Of a stretch of DNA of 64,000 nt, positions 40,430-52,372 are shown one piece after another. The stretch comes from Acanthacorydalis orientalis. Its lineage: Eukaryota > Arthropoda > Insecta > Megaloptera > Corydalidae. Numbering within the stretch: position 1 is the first letter of the stretch; each line of letters opens with the position of its first letter. The DNA is taken from positions 39,191,708 through 39,255,707 of the forward strand of contig CM068314.1 in assembly GCA_034766995.1 (NCBI GenBank), in the 5' to 3' direction. The notes under the pieces are model-generated. The model saw only the letters and a program-made list of their open reading frames with translations, ran no database searches and had not been told where the DNA came from. The position numbers were made by a program, and so were the translations under genes.

Positions 40430-40640
40430 CCAGAAAATTTATTATTAGCTATTAAACTCGTCACATGGAATTGTAAAAGCGAACATTCAGTATCCTGTAG
40501 TTACAAACGTGTGAAGTTGAAAACTTTTAACTTTAAACAGTTGCTATACGGACGGTTTTAGTCGTTGCCTGTTCTAATTGCCGACGTGTAAATTAACCAG
40601 TGAATAACATGTAACTGTGCATAAAAAGTGAGTATTTTAT
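40430..40640 (+). promoter_or_regulatory. Candidate transcription start and non-coding first exon
   Basis: An insect initiator-like TTCAGT at 40486-40491 is followed by about 135 bases of unusually mixed sequence with several CpG. This runs into AAAAA|GTGAGTATT, a near-consensus 5' splice donor with GT at 40628-40629. No coding frame is evident. It could be a 5' UTR exon for a + strand gene, Hs3st-A being the only one recognised downstream (10.7 kb to its first coding exon). Without transcript data this is an inference. Confidence 0.25.
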
Positions 40641-41062
40641 TTTTTTTAAAAAAAAAACGGATGTTTTTAATGTAAAATACACAGTACCGTTCTTGATCAG
40701 TGTATTTTAATTAAAATCTAGTTCTTCATTTTAATATCTAGTTTCATTTACTTTGCTTGAATGTTTAACAGTACATCACTAATATAAAAAATTCTCCAAC
40801 ATGAAAATATTTTATAAAAAAATATATAAAAATGAAACATTTTTATTTTATAATTGTTTCTTTAAAGTTTAATCAATTTTAAATTAATTATTCACATTAA
40901 GTACTCCAATGTAAAATGAATCTGTAAATTAGTCTTCGACCTAAAACCATTATTAAAACTTTCACGGAAAGTGATTTTCATTACGCAGTAACAAAATTAT
41001 AGAAAACCAAATAATCGGATGCATCGTTATATTTGCCTATGTCTTTCCTATTAAACCAATAT

Positions 41063-42002
41063 TATGTTGGTAAGAAAATAATTGCGGCTTTGTTTTCTGA
41101 ATTCTAACCTTATTTTTTCAATGAAAGTATAATTTCATCGTGTTCATATTAATATCATTTTAAAGCGCATTTTTATGTTTGTATTTAAGTAACATTGATT
41201 TTGGTTTTATTATTAATTTTGTTTCTAATTGAGCTATTGAATTGAAGATGGAAAAGAAGCAAATAAGAGCAATTTTTGGTATGAGTCAAAATGGGTGTTG
41301 TTACGAAGTTTGTTCTACACTTCTTTCACGCAACAAAAACGATACATTTCTCGATTGTGTTGTAACATGCGACGAAAAGTGGATTCTTTACAACAAAAAG
41401 AGATCTGCGCAATGACTGATTAAAAATTAAGCTCCGAAGCATTTCGCGAAACTGAAATTACTCAAAAAGAATATTATTGTGACTGTTTGGTGGAAATCCA
41501 CTTCCTTCAATTTTTTAAATCTCGGCGAAACCATTACAGCTGAGATTTATTTTCAAGAAATCGACAAAATGTACCAAGAACTCTGACGTCTAGTTCCCGT
41601 ACTGGATCATTTAAGAGGTCCAGTCCTGTGCACGACAATGCATGACCACACGTCGCACGATTGACCCTCCAAAAGTTCAATGATTAGGCTATGAAACATT
41701 ACCTCATCCACCATAATTGTCAGACATCTTCCCAACAGATTATCACTTGTGTAAGAATTTCGATAACTTCTTATAGGGTAAGGTCTTCAACAACAAAACT
41801 GCTGCCGAAAGTGTATTTCGAGATTTTATCAATTCCAGGACTACGGAATTTTACACCACCGAATAAATAAACTTGTATTTAATTGGCAATAATGTCTCGA
41901 TTCTAATGTTGCTTATTTCGATTAACAAATGTTAATTATTAGCTGAAAAAAATGTATATAAAGTTGAATATCATAAACCGCAATTATTTTTCTATCAATT
42001 TA
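41063..42002 (+). mobile_element. Cecropia-like mariner lacking most of the DNA-binding domain, pseudogenised
   Basis: TA at 41063-41064 and 42001-42002 flank ends carrying AAAATAATTGCGG and its inverse. After an AT-rich leader the transposase begins MEKKQIRAIF at 41249. It then jumps directly to CCYEVCSTLLSRNKNDTFLD, so about 300 bases coding the helix-turn-helix region are missing. CVVTCDEKWILYNKKRSAQ holds the first catalytic Asp. ETITAEIYFQEIDKMYQEL follows, then stops and frameshifts through the second and third Asp regions. It closes with a damaged TxFYxTxINKLVFNWQ C-terminus. Its leader and ends closely match the copies at 52373 and 54542. Confidence 0.9.
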
Positions 42003-43924
42003 ATATTTTAAGTCAGTGTCATAGATATCAGTCTAAAGCAAACTTACTTTTATTTGCAAAAATTACTGTTACATTCTTTTTGTTCTGCATTCCATGCGAT
42101 TAATTTATATTATCTTCAAAAAGCAAACATTTACAAATAACATGTTTTTAAAAGGTTTTTTATAAAAAATATTATTTCAATAGATAATATGGTGTTACTG
42201 AGATTTATTGTTTTTTTTTATAAATTGAAATCATAATTTTTTCACATTATTTAACGTCTTCCAATTTAATATATGTTCATTTATTAACTACTCAATTCTA
42301 ATTAAAAAAATTATTTCACTGTTAAACTGTTAACTAACTTTGTTTATATATTTTACAAATAAGATTTGTAAGTAATCTCGCTGATTTTTCGTATAAAATA
42401 AATTGCTTAATTAAATTTTTGCAATGTAAAATGAAAATATATAAAAAATCAAATTTTCACATAATTTTAAAACAAAACTAAAGTCTCATAAATCTACTAT
42501 TTACTAATTAAATAATTTTTTTACATTTCTCATTTTAAATTTAACGTTTAAACACATTAAATGTTGTTATTTTCTATGATAGTGAATGTAGTTTAAAACT
42601 TAGATATTTTAAAAAATATTCTATAAAATTGATTTTAAAAAAATGTAAAAGGATATTTTATTTTCAATTCTATTGTAATATTTAATACAAAATTATTTCT
42701 AAACTCGTAAAACTATTAATCATCTTTCTATTTTTTATGGTAAAATATTAGTAGGTCTATAGAATAAAAAAATATTTCCTGATGTTCATTAAAAAAAAAA
42801 ACTACCTCTTCGGCGCTTAATATAACTTTTATTAAAAATAAAACAATTTTCAAATTTGTACGATTGAAGGGGAGATTAAAAAATGTTATAAATTAGCGAA
42901 GCTAATTCAATTTCCTTTTTTTAATATTCATACGTATACGCGGTTTCAGATCAAATCTTGACAAGTTTATGATAATAATATCAAATTAAATAACATGAGT
43001 GACGTAAAGATTGCAGTAATTATTGATTAATGAAGTTATACATATTATATATATATATATATAAATGTATATTAAATGTATATTAAATACAATGCAATGA
43101 AACTTGTTAATTACCATATAATTAACTGAAAAGTATGGAAGGTGCTGCACCAGAGAACAATTAAAGAAATAAGTTTTTAGTTAGATTTGAAACATAATTT
43201 GAGTTTTCAAATTTATTTTTAATTTATTAAGAAGGTATATACCTACACAGAACACTAAATCATGTTACACTTTAATTAAAGTATTCTTAAAAAGCGATAA
43301 AGAATTGAAACAACAAATAAAGTATGTTTAAAAAGGTGAATAAAAAGTATACGATAATATAAAAAAATGAATATATATGATTTAGGTTAATTACTGTATA
43401 CATATCTGCTTTTAAGTTATAAAATATGGCATCGTATATATTTATTTAAAATTTAGGTATATATTTTTCCCAGTACAGAGTCGATCCCTGGAGTTTTTAA
43501 AATATCGAACATCACAAAAGATGATTAGTATATTAGGTATATACAAAGATGATTTTATGATTTTTTTACTGACAATTCATAGATTTTTATCATAATTATT
43601 ATTAATTAAATATTCGCATAAATAATTTTCTAATTATTTATTTCATCCTCTAGATACGCCTCTGTCAATATGTGTATGTGGCTGCTAATAATGTATTCTA
43701 TAATTTTATAACATTAATATAAAGTTTAAAACAGTGCGAAACATAAACAACGCGTAACATAAACAACACGATAATTTCAAAGTTTCAAAACATTTTGTAA
43801 ACAAGAAATTGCTGAAAATACTCAATGTTTGTAACTAAAATTTTAGCTTTTGATTAAATGCTGTTTTTTGATTAAAATCTTGTAAACTCTATTGAAGTAA
43901 ATGTAGGTATATACATTAAAATTT

Positions 43925-43955
<31 letters not shown>

Positions 43956-44399
43956 AATTTTAATATATTAATGTAAATTACATCATAAAAGTAATAACAT
44001 TCATGTTTTTTGTAGATTTGGAAATTATTTTAAACCAGTTATCTTAACAATCATCATAACTCATTAAAAACTAGTAAAATACTATTTCTTCTTTAAAAAA
44101 AATACTTCACTGTGTATTTTCAATGATATTTGAAGAGTAGAATGAAAACTATTATCAATTTCTTAACAATTTAATTTGGTTACCAAAATATAAAACAAAA
44201 CTATTTTAAATTATATTTATACACGCATTTAAAAAAGCGTATTATTGATCGTATATAAATCTAGTATAAGCCCTATATATCTTATACATGTAGACAAATT
44301 CATTATAAAATAATTTAAACGAACTAAGTCAGGAATGATTTTTTCATTTAGATTAATATATAAACCAAATACTTTTACGATAGCTTTGAGTAGATTCTG

Positions 44400-44401
<2 letters not shown>
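42003..44401. other. Intergenic AT-rich DNA
   Basis: No frame, structure or element was seen apart from TA tracts near 43045 and 43927. Confidence 0.5.

Positions 44402-44455
<54 letters not shown>
44402..44455. repeat. (TA)n microsatellite
   Basis: About 50 bp of pure TA. Confidence 0.95.
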
Positions 44456-44457
<2 letters not shown>

Positions 44458-44544
44458 TGCATATAGTAGTTTTAAAACTATTTTAAAAAATAGTACTAAT
44501 AATAATTTTTGCCATTACAGTTAAATTGACTTTCAGAAATTATT

Positions 44545-44610
44545 TTTCGCTGTTTCACTTATTACAGGATATCATCATCTTCAGAGCATTGAAGTGCACA
44601 AATAATTTTT
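44545..44610 (-). repeat. Dispersed CTGAAGATGATG repeat, copy 4
   Basis: The minus strand reads CAATGCTCTGAAGATGATGA, then TATCCTGTAATAAGTGAAAC. The CTGTAATAAG part is shared with the copy near 49080. Confidence 0.4.
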
Positions 44611-44935
44611 TTCTGTACTATACTAGTTTGAAAATAATGGTATATTTATCAAAATTCTAATAAGTAAGATAAAAATTTGTCAACAATCAATTATTGAATA
44701 TTTTTAATAAGAAAAGGTTATGTTGTCATGAGACGAAAACAGTTTTTTTAAAAATTTTTCTACGCATTCTGCTTTCGAACGTTTGTTTTTTAATTATACT
44801 ATTTTTGATGATCAGATGTCTTTTAATAAAATTCTTATATTTTCAGTACGAAATCCGTGAGTAATAATTTAGGATACTTATTTGTTAATGTCTTTATAAA
44901 TAAATGTATTATCCTTTCAGATTAATTTATATGTG

Positions 44936-44946
44936 GATATATATAT

Positions 44947-44992
<46 letters not shown>
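44936..44992. repeat. (TA)n microsatellite
   Basis: TA with one ACAA break. Confidence 0.95.
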
Positions 44993-44994
<2 letters not shown>

Positions 44995-45020
44995 ATTATA
45001 TTGGAAATATCTTAACAAAA

Positions 45021-45185
45021 TATGTATTAAGATTAAAAGATTATATTAAAAATAGTTTTGACACTATGGTTAAAAATACAATTTTGAAATGTATTCATTC
45101 TTCTTGTATACTTTCTTTATACAAAGTAAATAATGTAGATCCATTTAAATAGAGGTCACTGGAGATAACGTACATACATACATAC

Positions 45186-45231
<46 letters not shown>

Positions 45232-45382
45232 ATATTAAGATTAAAAGATTATATTAAAAATAGTTTTGACACTGGTTAAAAATACAATTTTCAAATATAT
45301 TCATTCTTTTTATATACCTTTTATATACAAAGTAAATAATATAGATCCATTTAAATAGAGATCACTGTAGATAACTTATACA
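45021..45382. repeat. Tandem duplication of a unit of about 209 bp
   Basis: 45021-45170 and 45229-45382 are two copies of one unit. Each begins TATTAAGATTAAAAGATTAT and contains ATTAAAAATAGTTTTGACAC and AGATCCATTTAAATAGAG. The copies differ by scattered substitutions and small indels, and each is followed by a (TA)n tract. The (TA)n ends probably promoted unequal exchange. Confidence 0.85.
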
Positions 45383-46513
45383 TATATATATATATATATA
45401 TAGGTTAACTAGTGTTTTCCAAGACTCATAGCAGATTAAAAAGTACCTAATTAAAACAACATCAATATTAATTTATTTCACATTTCAATGCTTATCCGAA
45501 TTCTAATTGCAAAAATAAGGAAATGTGCTATTTTTTACATAAATATATACTAGCCCAGAGATCATATCTTTAATAAATTTTAATAATTTAAAACCCAATT
45601 TAATAATACTAATATCTTAGAATTTAACTTTTCATGCCTTTTTTATAAATGAAACGTGTAGTAAACATATTCCCTTAAAAATCTGAAAAAATCAAAAAAT
45701 ATCCCAAAAGTTTTAAACTGATGAGTTTTCTTAGTACGTATATAAAATTTCAATTTCCAGTTTCCATGATGTTATAAATACAACTTTAACATAACAATAC
45801 GAAAAAAACACATATTTTTAATTACAATTATATAAGTATACTAAAAATATATTTTTATATAAGAAATAATGAAAAATAATACATTAAGAAATAAGAACTA
45901 AAGTAAATTAAACCTTATTTAATTCTCACTGTTTAGTTTATACTAAATGAAAAAAATAACAAAATTGAACCAGATCAAAATAAACCACTCTAAATTTATA
46001 CAACAAATTAATCTTAATTTAAAACAACAAAGTAATCTCTATTTTTTTAGTCAATCGATAAAATAAAAATGCAATCAGCACAATTTATTTCCAATCATTT
46101 TATTAAAATGTTCATGTATTATCCAATACAAATAAATACAACACTTTTTCAAAATGTTTTGTAAACTAAAACCATCTCTATATCTTTCTCTCTCTCCCAT
46201 ATATATATATATATATAACAAAAAATAAGATTTCCATCTGAAAATATAAAAAAAAATCTGTTAATTAACATTATAATAAACAGTAATATTTCATTTAAAT
46301 ATGAAAGGTAATTTTATTAGCCTTCGTCGAAAAAAAATCTTGGTTGTTCCATATTTAAAATAAAATAGGAAGCGAAATACTTTCATATTTACATTTCCGG
46401 GTTCATTGTTTTCGTTCATATTTACTCAGAACAGGAAAGTTGTATTCTACATTTTATACAATATATACATAATGATAAAATATTTCATAATATATTAAAA
46501 AAATTATGAGTTA

Positions 46514-46517
46514 AGTT

Positions 46518-46560
<43 letters not shown>
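46514..46560. repeat. (TA)n microsatellite
   Basis: About 40 bp of TA. Confidence 0.95.
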
Positions 46561-46564
<4 letters not shown>

Positions 46565-46644
46565 ACGTGCATAATTTTATTATACAAACAAGCCTTAGAT
46601 CGTTGTATAAAATTAGTTTTCTATACATAAATTCTAATAAAGTA

Positions 46645-46665
46645 ACACACACACACACACACACA

Positions 46666-46705
<40 letters not shown>
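46645..46705. repeat. (CA)n-(TA)n microsatellite
   Basis: Eleven CA units, then TATATG and about 35 bp of TA. It lies 100 bp from the previous tract. Confidence 0.95.
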
Positions 46706-46708
<3 letters not shown>

Positions 46709-46804
46709 AGAAAATTTTTTTATACAATCATAAAAAAACTTTATATAAAAACATTGTTTTCAAAAATAGTTAGTTGGAAGCGTACTAGATTACATACTGT
46801 AGGT

Positions 46805-47699
46805 CAGCGTTTCTCAACCTATAAGTCGCGACCCAATATTGGGTCATGTTAAAATTTTCTATAGCTGCTACCTTCTGCAGAAATGCTTGTATTGCTAAAA
46901 TATTTTCAAATAACAATAGATGTATCTGTTATAAGTACTAAATGTTATTTCATTTTTGTAATAAAATGAAAAAAAAATCTTAAGACACACTAATTCGGGT
47001 AATAAAAATGCAAAAATGTTTAGTATATCAAGCGAACTAGTAGCAAAAGTAAACAATAAAGCCAATAAATATTATCTTGTATTACTGTATTCATAATTTA
47101 TGCAAGAGTTTTGAATAAATATAATTCAAACTATTTTAATGATTTTTATAATTTTGAAACAGCCTGTTTTATTTAAAATCGTTAGCCTTATATTTTTTCA
47201 TAGTTAAATTTCAATAATAAAAGCTGAAATGAAGCATTTGTTGTAAATAGAAATTCGTCTGAACCGCTCTTAGTAGAAGTGTACTTAATGTTATATTTCA
47301 GACGTAGAAGTTTCTATCAAATATGCATCAAAATCAAATCAAAAATCAAACAATCAAAAATAAATTTATTGATATCAAGCTTGTACATAGAACATGGATA
47401 GTTCACAATTATTATATACGTTTTGCAGTCTTACACCATCTTGCTGTGATGGTTTCAGGTGCGATTTGAATTAATAACATATTAACTACTTAGAATTTTT
47501 AATGTTTTGATTTTTATTAAATGTTCATCAGTTCAAGACGCCGGAAAAAATTTAATCAAATATGCAAATTTTATTTATTTATATAATTTACAATAACTCC
47601 AATCTACCAGATTTTTTAAAAAAAATATAAACATTTAGGTCGCAGAACCATTACAAACAAATATATTGAGTCACGAGGCAAAAATGTTGAGAAACACTG
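46805..47699. mobile_element. hAT-like non-autonomous DNA transposon, about 895 bp
   Basis: The left end CAGCGTTTCTCAACCT plus a GTCGCGACCCAATATT block is mirrored at the right end (inverted: CAGTGTTTCTCAACATTT plus CTCGTGACTCAATAT), giving about 34 bp of imperfect inverted repeat. CAG(C/T)GTTTCTCAACC...GTCGCGACC is the typical terminus of Charlie-type hAT elements. No transposase frame exists inside, so it moved with help from another copy. I could not find a matching 8-bp target duplication, which suggests an old insertion or flank decay. Confidence 0.75.
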
Positions 47700-48589
47700 A
47701 TTGAAACCAGCTCAGCTGAATTTTATTTTATAAGGGATATGCCAAATATATTATAATTTTGTTACAAAGAAAATTATCTACAAAATTTATATCAGACTAA
47801 ACATATAATTATATTATAAGCATTTTATCTTCTTAGTAATGACTGTTACTTCTAAATTTATCAAATTAATTTTATAAATACAAGTAGAGTATTTTAAATG
47901 TCAGTTTATGTTTGAATTCGATAAACAATTTAATCTTAGTAAATCATGGACTTCCAACAAAAATTAAAAGTGAAAGATTTCACCATTGTTATGTAAATAA
48001 AGTGTATGGAAATGATGATCGGATTTTATTATTTTCCACAATTAAGTATAAATTTTACCAAAATTATTGAACTGTATTAATAAATGTGGTGATAAAAAAT
48101 TTATACAATAGTCGTTTATCTGTTAAATGTTATTTCATACATGGTATTGTAATTTGAAATTTAGATGCAAAAAATTAACTTTTGCTATATTTAGGTTTTG
48201 CTGTATAACAGGTGCTATATTTTTCATTTTTCTACAGTGAATACATGTAAGTATCAATTAATAAAAATTTTATAGTTTGACGTCGTGGAAACTTAATTTA
48301 TACTAAGAAAACTTAACACTTTAGTGTATATGTAAGTTAATTTTTAATGGTTTTGCTTGAAAATTTCATTTTTTCAAAGTAAAAAAATTATCTTAGATAA
48401 AAGTAACAACTTATCAGATACTAGGTAGTATTTTTAATTTTTATTTATGGGAAGCTATGAGTACTATTTTTTTCACAGTCAGGAAACAATATAAACCATT
48501 TCCTGGAACTACTTTTTAATAAATTTAATATTATTAAGTGATTTTAAATTATATTAAACACTAATCGAATCATTTTTCGTTCAAAACCG

Positions 48590-48800
48590 CTTCTTCATGT
48601 ATAACAGAAGGACGTTATCTTATCCCCCCAACATAAAATAAATTCCGAAGATTGGGGTTCACAACGCACTCAGAAGAAATCCGTGGGTCGATTTTTTTTC
48701 TAAATAGTATTTTTCATGGTTCCCCCGACGAGGTCGTGTCAGTCAATCTCAACCAGTGGAGGTTAGAGTACTCGAAAAGGCACTCTCTTACTTAAATACC
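48590..48800. other. Unassigned mixed-composition block
   Basis: TTATCCCCCCAACATAAAAT, GGGGTTCACAACGCACTCAG and TTCCCCCGACGAGGTCGTGT stand out from AT-rich flanks. No frame longer than a few dozen codons, no inverted ends and no second copy in the window were seen. Confidence 0.3.
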
Positions 48801-49049
48801 GAAAATTAAATATTCTTCATATGTAAATATATTACTTCGTGTTATCCAAAAATCACAAATCAAAGTAAACAAAATATCTATCAAGAGTTAAAGACATTAA
48901 TATAATTCATCAAACGGTGTTTTTTTATTATTTTAACTAAAATATTGTTCTCGTTTGTATGTTTATAAAAAAAATATTTTCAACGGAATGTGGGCGTTCG
49001 ATAAAAAAATCAATTAAGATTTTTCAAGACTTAAAAAAATAAATAAAAT

Positions 49050-49115
49050 GTCTACTATTTTCTTATTACAGACAATAACAATACATCTTCAAAGCGTACA
49101 AGTAAAAAAATATGC
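49050..49115 (-). repeat. Dispersed CTGAAGATGATG repeat, copy 5
   Basis: The minus strand reads GTACGCTTTGAAGATGTATT, then GTTATTGTCTGTAATAAGAA, matching copy 4 over its length. Confidence 0.4.
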
Positions 49116-49369
49116 CGTATGGAAGTTTATTTTGATAACATACATGTTAAAGGAACATTTTTAAAAATAATAAAAATGTTGGTTTACTAAAAAAAAGATT
49201 TCATATCTAAAGTGATATCTAAATATATCGGGAAAATATCATTCTTGCTTTATCGTATTTTTCTTATTGGATTCAATGTAAATACAAATTTTATATACGC
49301 AGATATATATATATATATATATATGAGAAATAAATTGAAAGCTTTTATCAATAGAACGGAAGTAGCAAC

Positions 49370-50230
49370 AGCGTCATCAAATAAATAGAAAACTTTAAGA
49401 AACAGTTATAAAGGCACGTGTTGGTTGTTCAGTGGTGCCATGTTCGATGTCTACAAACCAATCGAAATATCGCATGATTCAAATACATGTAGTTCTCTGT
49501 GAAAAAATGCGGTATATCAAATGGCGCCAACCTTAAACTGATTAAATATTTTTTTTAAATATCCGTGACCTAACCTAGTAAGCTGTCTGCACGTAACAAA
49601 ACGAAATACAACTAATCAAATATATCGGTCGACTGCGCAATATATTTAAGTAAAATCATCACTGACTTAGTGATTTGAGGAAATTTTCTGCCGCCAATCG
49701 AGCCGCTCCGAGAGTGTTTGACCTTTTCAGTGAATTTGCAGTCAGGAACATTTCATATTTATGATCGTTATAATACTCGTCATGTTTTTGCGAGATTATG
49801 AAGTCACTGTGAATAATGGACGCTCGTGAAGACGACCGGGTGACAGATTAATATGAACCCATGGCGTCGCGCTTCGTCACTCATTGTTATAATGTTGAAG
49901 ATATTTTACTGCACATTGTCGTGACTTTGTTAGCTCATGCAATTTATTTTCAATTTATCGTTGAATTGAGCTGAGATTTAACTTCGCCATCGTTCGTTCA
50001 TACACGGTTTTAACTTGTTTTATCTTCGACGACTGTTTTCCTTTGGGGTTTCTTTTTCTGGCATGACAATCTGACTAGAATATCAGACGATTTTTATGTC
50101 AGATTAACTTGACGTCTTGACATTTTTATGGCGATCACTTTCAAATATATAAAGATTTGAATAAATCTCTGTCAGACAGGGAAACCGTTAATGTCAGATT
50201 GTCGGAGTGTCGTTATTGGGTATAATTTAA
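49370..50230. promoter_or_regulatory. GC-richer unique block upstream of Hs3st-A with clustered TGTCA/TGACA sites
   Basis: This block has mixed, non-repetitive composition with many CpG dinucleotides, unlike the AT-rich DNA on both sides. It lies 1.1-2.0 kb upstream of the first coding exon and has no convincing long frame. TGTCA or TGACA occurs at 49841, 50064, 50097, 50118, 50170 and 50192. That core is bound by TALE homeodomain proteins such as Homothorax/Meis, so an enhancer or promoter is possible. A non-coding first exon is another reading. The role is inferred from position and composition only. Confidence 0.35.
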
Positions 50231-50875
50231 TTCTATTAATAAAATCAGTTTAACAGAGAAGAGTAAATAATTTATTTTCCGTTTTTGTAGTTTATTTATG
50301 AATAATAAAAGAAACGTCTTCTCTTTATTATTGAAAGAAACAAATTTTTGACAAACGTTTCGTATTATAAAATGTATTTCTATATTTTATTTTCCATTAT
50401 TTCTGTCCATTTAAATAAATCCAAGTTATAACGTTTTATATAACATAAAATATAGAAATTATTCATTTCTTAATACAAATATTAAGTTAAAAATAATTAT
50501 TCTTTGTTCTCTATCGTATTGATTCATAAAACATTAAAATCACTAATAAAATATATAATTGTTGTCAAATTAAATCTAAAACTAAATTCCTATTTCATTA
50601 TGAAACCAAAAATTAATTTAATTTTCAAAAAAGTAATATTGATTACAAAAAAAAACAATGAATATTGAAACATATTTAATAAACATCCCTGAAAATATTA
50701 TTTCAGTATGTGTCATCTTTTTAATATTATGCAATCAAAAGAGAAATAAACAATGTGGAAACAGAATTAAGTGGAGATTTGTTTTACAATAGTAGATTTT
50801 CTTCCACTAATATTAAATTGAATAATTATTATATGAAGCCAATTTGTATTATAAAATATAAAACCAACTAGAACA

Positions 50876-50957
50876 CTATATATATATATATATAATATAT
50901 ATATATATATCTATGTATGTATATATATAGAGAGAGAGAGCGAGAGAGAGAGAGAGA
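50876..50957. repeat. (TA)n-(GA)n microsatellite
   Basis: TA runs with TAATAT and TATGTATG breaks, then ten GA units with one CGAG. Confidence 0.95.
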
Positions 50958-51328
50958 CATATAATTAAGAGAAAATTATTTTTAAAAATTTGAAATAATC
51001 TTTAAATACAAAAATTACAATAATTTACAACATTCAACTAAAGATAAATTATTAAAATATCCCCAAATTAATCCTTTAGTTATGTCATAATAATAAATAT
51101 GAAAATTAGCATAACTTTTATAACTAAAAATTTTTGTTCCTTCACCTTATTAATCAGTTTTTGGTTAGAAAATTGTATTTGGGAATAAAGATTAACGAGA
51201 CAAAAACTGGTATTAAATGAAAAATCATAAAAAGAAAAAAAATGTATTCATTGTGTTTCTAATAAAAATATTGATTTTATATATATATACACATATTAAA
51301 AATAAAACACATTTTTTTATATTAACAG

Positions 51329-51376
51329 ATGGCTACCTCGGACGGCGATGAAGTCGATAGAAGCAGATTCTTCTGA
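51329..51376 (+). other. Short upstream open frame overlapping the Hs3st-A start
   Basis: The first base after the splice acceptor begins an ATG at 51329. It reads 15 codons ([15 protein letters not shown]) and stops at 51374-51376, out of frame with the main start at 51348. If the acceptor at 51328 is used, a scanning ribosome meets this ATG first, so it could lower translation of the sulfotransferase or require leaky scanning. It could also be chance. Confidence 0.4.
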
Positions 51377-51836
51377 CTGTGTTCTTGTTGTGGGAGTATC
51401 ACGACCAAAGATGGCAATCGCACTCTTATCTGTCATGTTATTATCATTATTCGTCACATTTCACGTCTTGTACGACAGTGCCGTATACAGTTTACAAGCA
51501 GCATCAGCTGAAGTTGACATTGAGTCTGAAGATTTCGCCGTGCTTAGTAATCACGTACCGGTCATGGGACCATCGTTAGTACATGTACATTTTCCAAGAA
51601 CGAGTAAACGATTACCACAAGCTATAATCATCGGTGTAAGGAAATGTGGTACACGTGCTTTGTTAGAGATGTTGTTCTTGCATCCAATGATACAGAAAGC
51701 GGCGGGCGAAGTGCACTTTTTTGATAAAGATGAAAATTATCGTAAGGGACTAGAGTGGTATAGAAAAATCATGCCGTATTCATTTAAAGGGCAAATAACG
51801 ATTGAAAAAAGTCCGAGTTACTTCGTTACTCCTGAG
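51348..51836 (+). CDS. Hs3st-A: Heparan sulfate glucosamine 3-O-sulfotransferase, first coding exon (residues 1-163)
   Basis: This is the N-terminal half of a Golgi enzyme that transfers sulfate from PAPS to the 3-OH of glucosamine in heparan sulfate. Residues 1-21 are a short cytosolic tail. Residues 22-42 form one hydrophobic signal anchor (type II membrane protein), followed by an acidic stem to about residue 88. The sulfotransferase fold starts at [20 protein letters not shown] (88-107), the 5'-phosphosulfate loop, with K99 the PAPS-contacting lysine. EVHFFD (121-126) holds the catalytic Glu121 with His123 and Asp126. EKSPSYF (153-159) is the next conserved block. The loop has Cys100 where many vertebrate isoforms have Gly. 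The exon is preceded by acceptor AG at 51327-51328 and ends in GAG followed by donor GTAAAT, phase 0. I chose the ATG at 51348 because it is the only start in the sulfotransferase frame after the acceptor. The block pattern fits HS3ST5/Hs3st-A better than the HS3ST3/Hs3st-B type. The family assignment is firm; the exact orthologue is inferred. Confidence 0.93.
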
Positions 51837-52372
51837 GTAAATATACACCCTTGTTATTATTCGATTTTATATTTTTACTATTTTATTTTATTTACAATTT
51901 ATGTTTATTAAACAAAAATATTATTAACATTTAGAATTGTTTCCTTAAATATATAATTAACATTTTTATATATTTCAATTATTAATTAATATAAAAATAT
52001 TTTTTTTATAAAATAAGAAAAAAATATGTTTATAGCAGAATATAAGATGTTTCAAAATTAAATAAAAAGTCTTATTTTCTAATATAATATAAAAAGTACA
52101 TCATATTTTAAATGAATAATAATTACGATCCGAAAAGTATTTTGATATTTCTATCACTATGTAAACACAGTGGACGATAACCAGTCACTTTTAGTTTATA
52201 AAAAATTCAAAACTCATACTAAATAAATCAAGAATATTACTAAATTCAGTTTAATAAAATAAAAATAATAATAATGTACAAGATAAAGAAAATATACTTT
52301 TAACTGTTATTACACAATACATTCTGGTCTGACAAACCAGATTGTATTGTTTAATAATGGTTCTTGAAATAT

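Larger units (their letters stand above)
47700..49369. other. AT-rich DNA upstream of Hs3st-A
   Basis: It holds the mixed block at 48590-48800, repeat copy 5 and a TA tract at 49301-49323. Otherwise it is featureless. Confidence 0.5.

Noticed and set aside
45540..45820. TATATACTAGCCCAGAG followed by AT-rich DNA, considered as a Helitron end
   Set aside because: CTAG is followed by C, not T, no hairpin precedes it and the start lacks a clear TC boundary.
51379..51579. A 66-codon + strand frame in Hs3st-A
   Set aside because: It is an out-of-frame reading of the N-terminal exon without conserved features.
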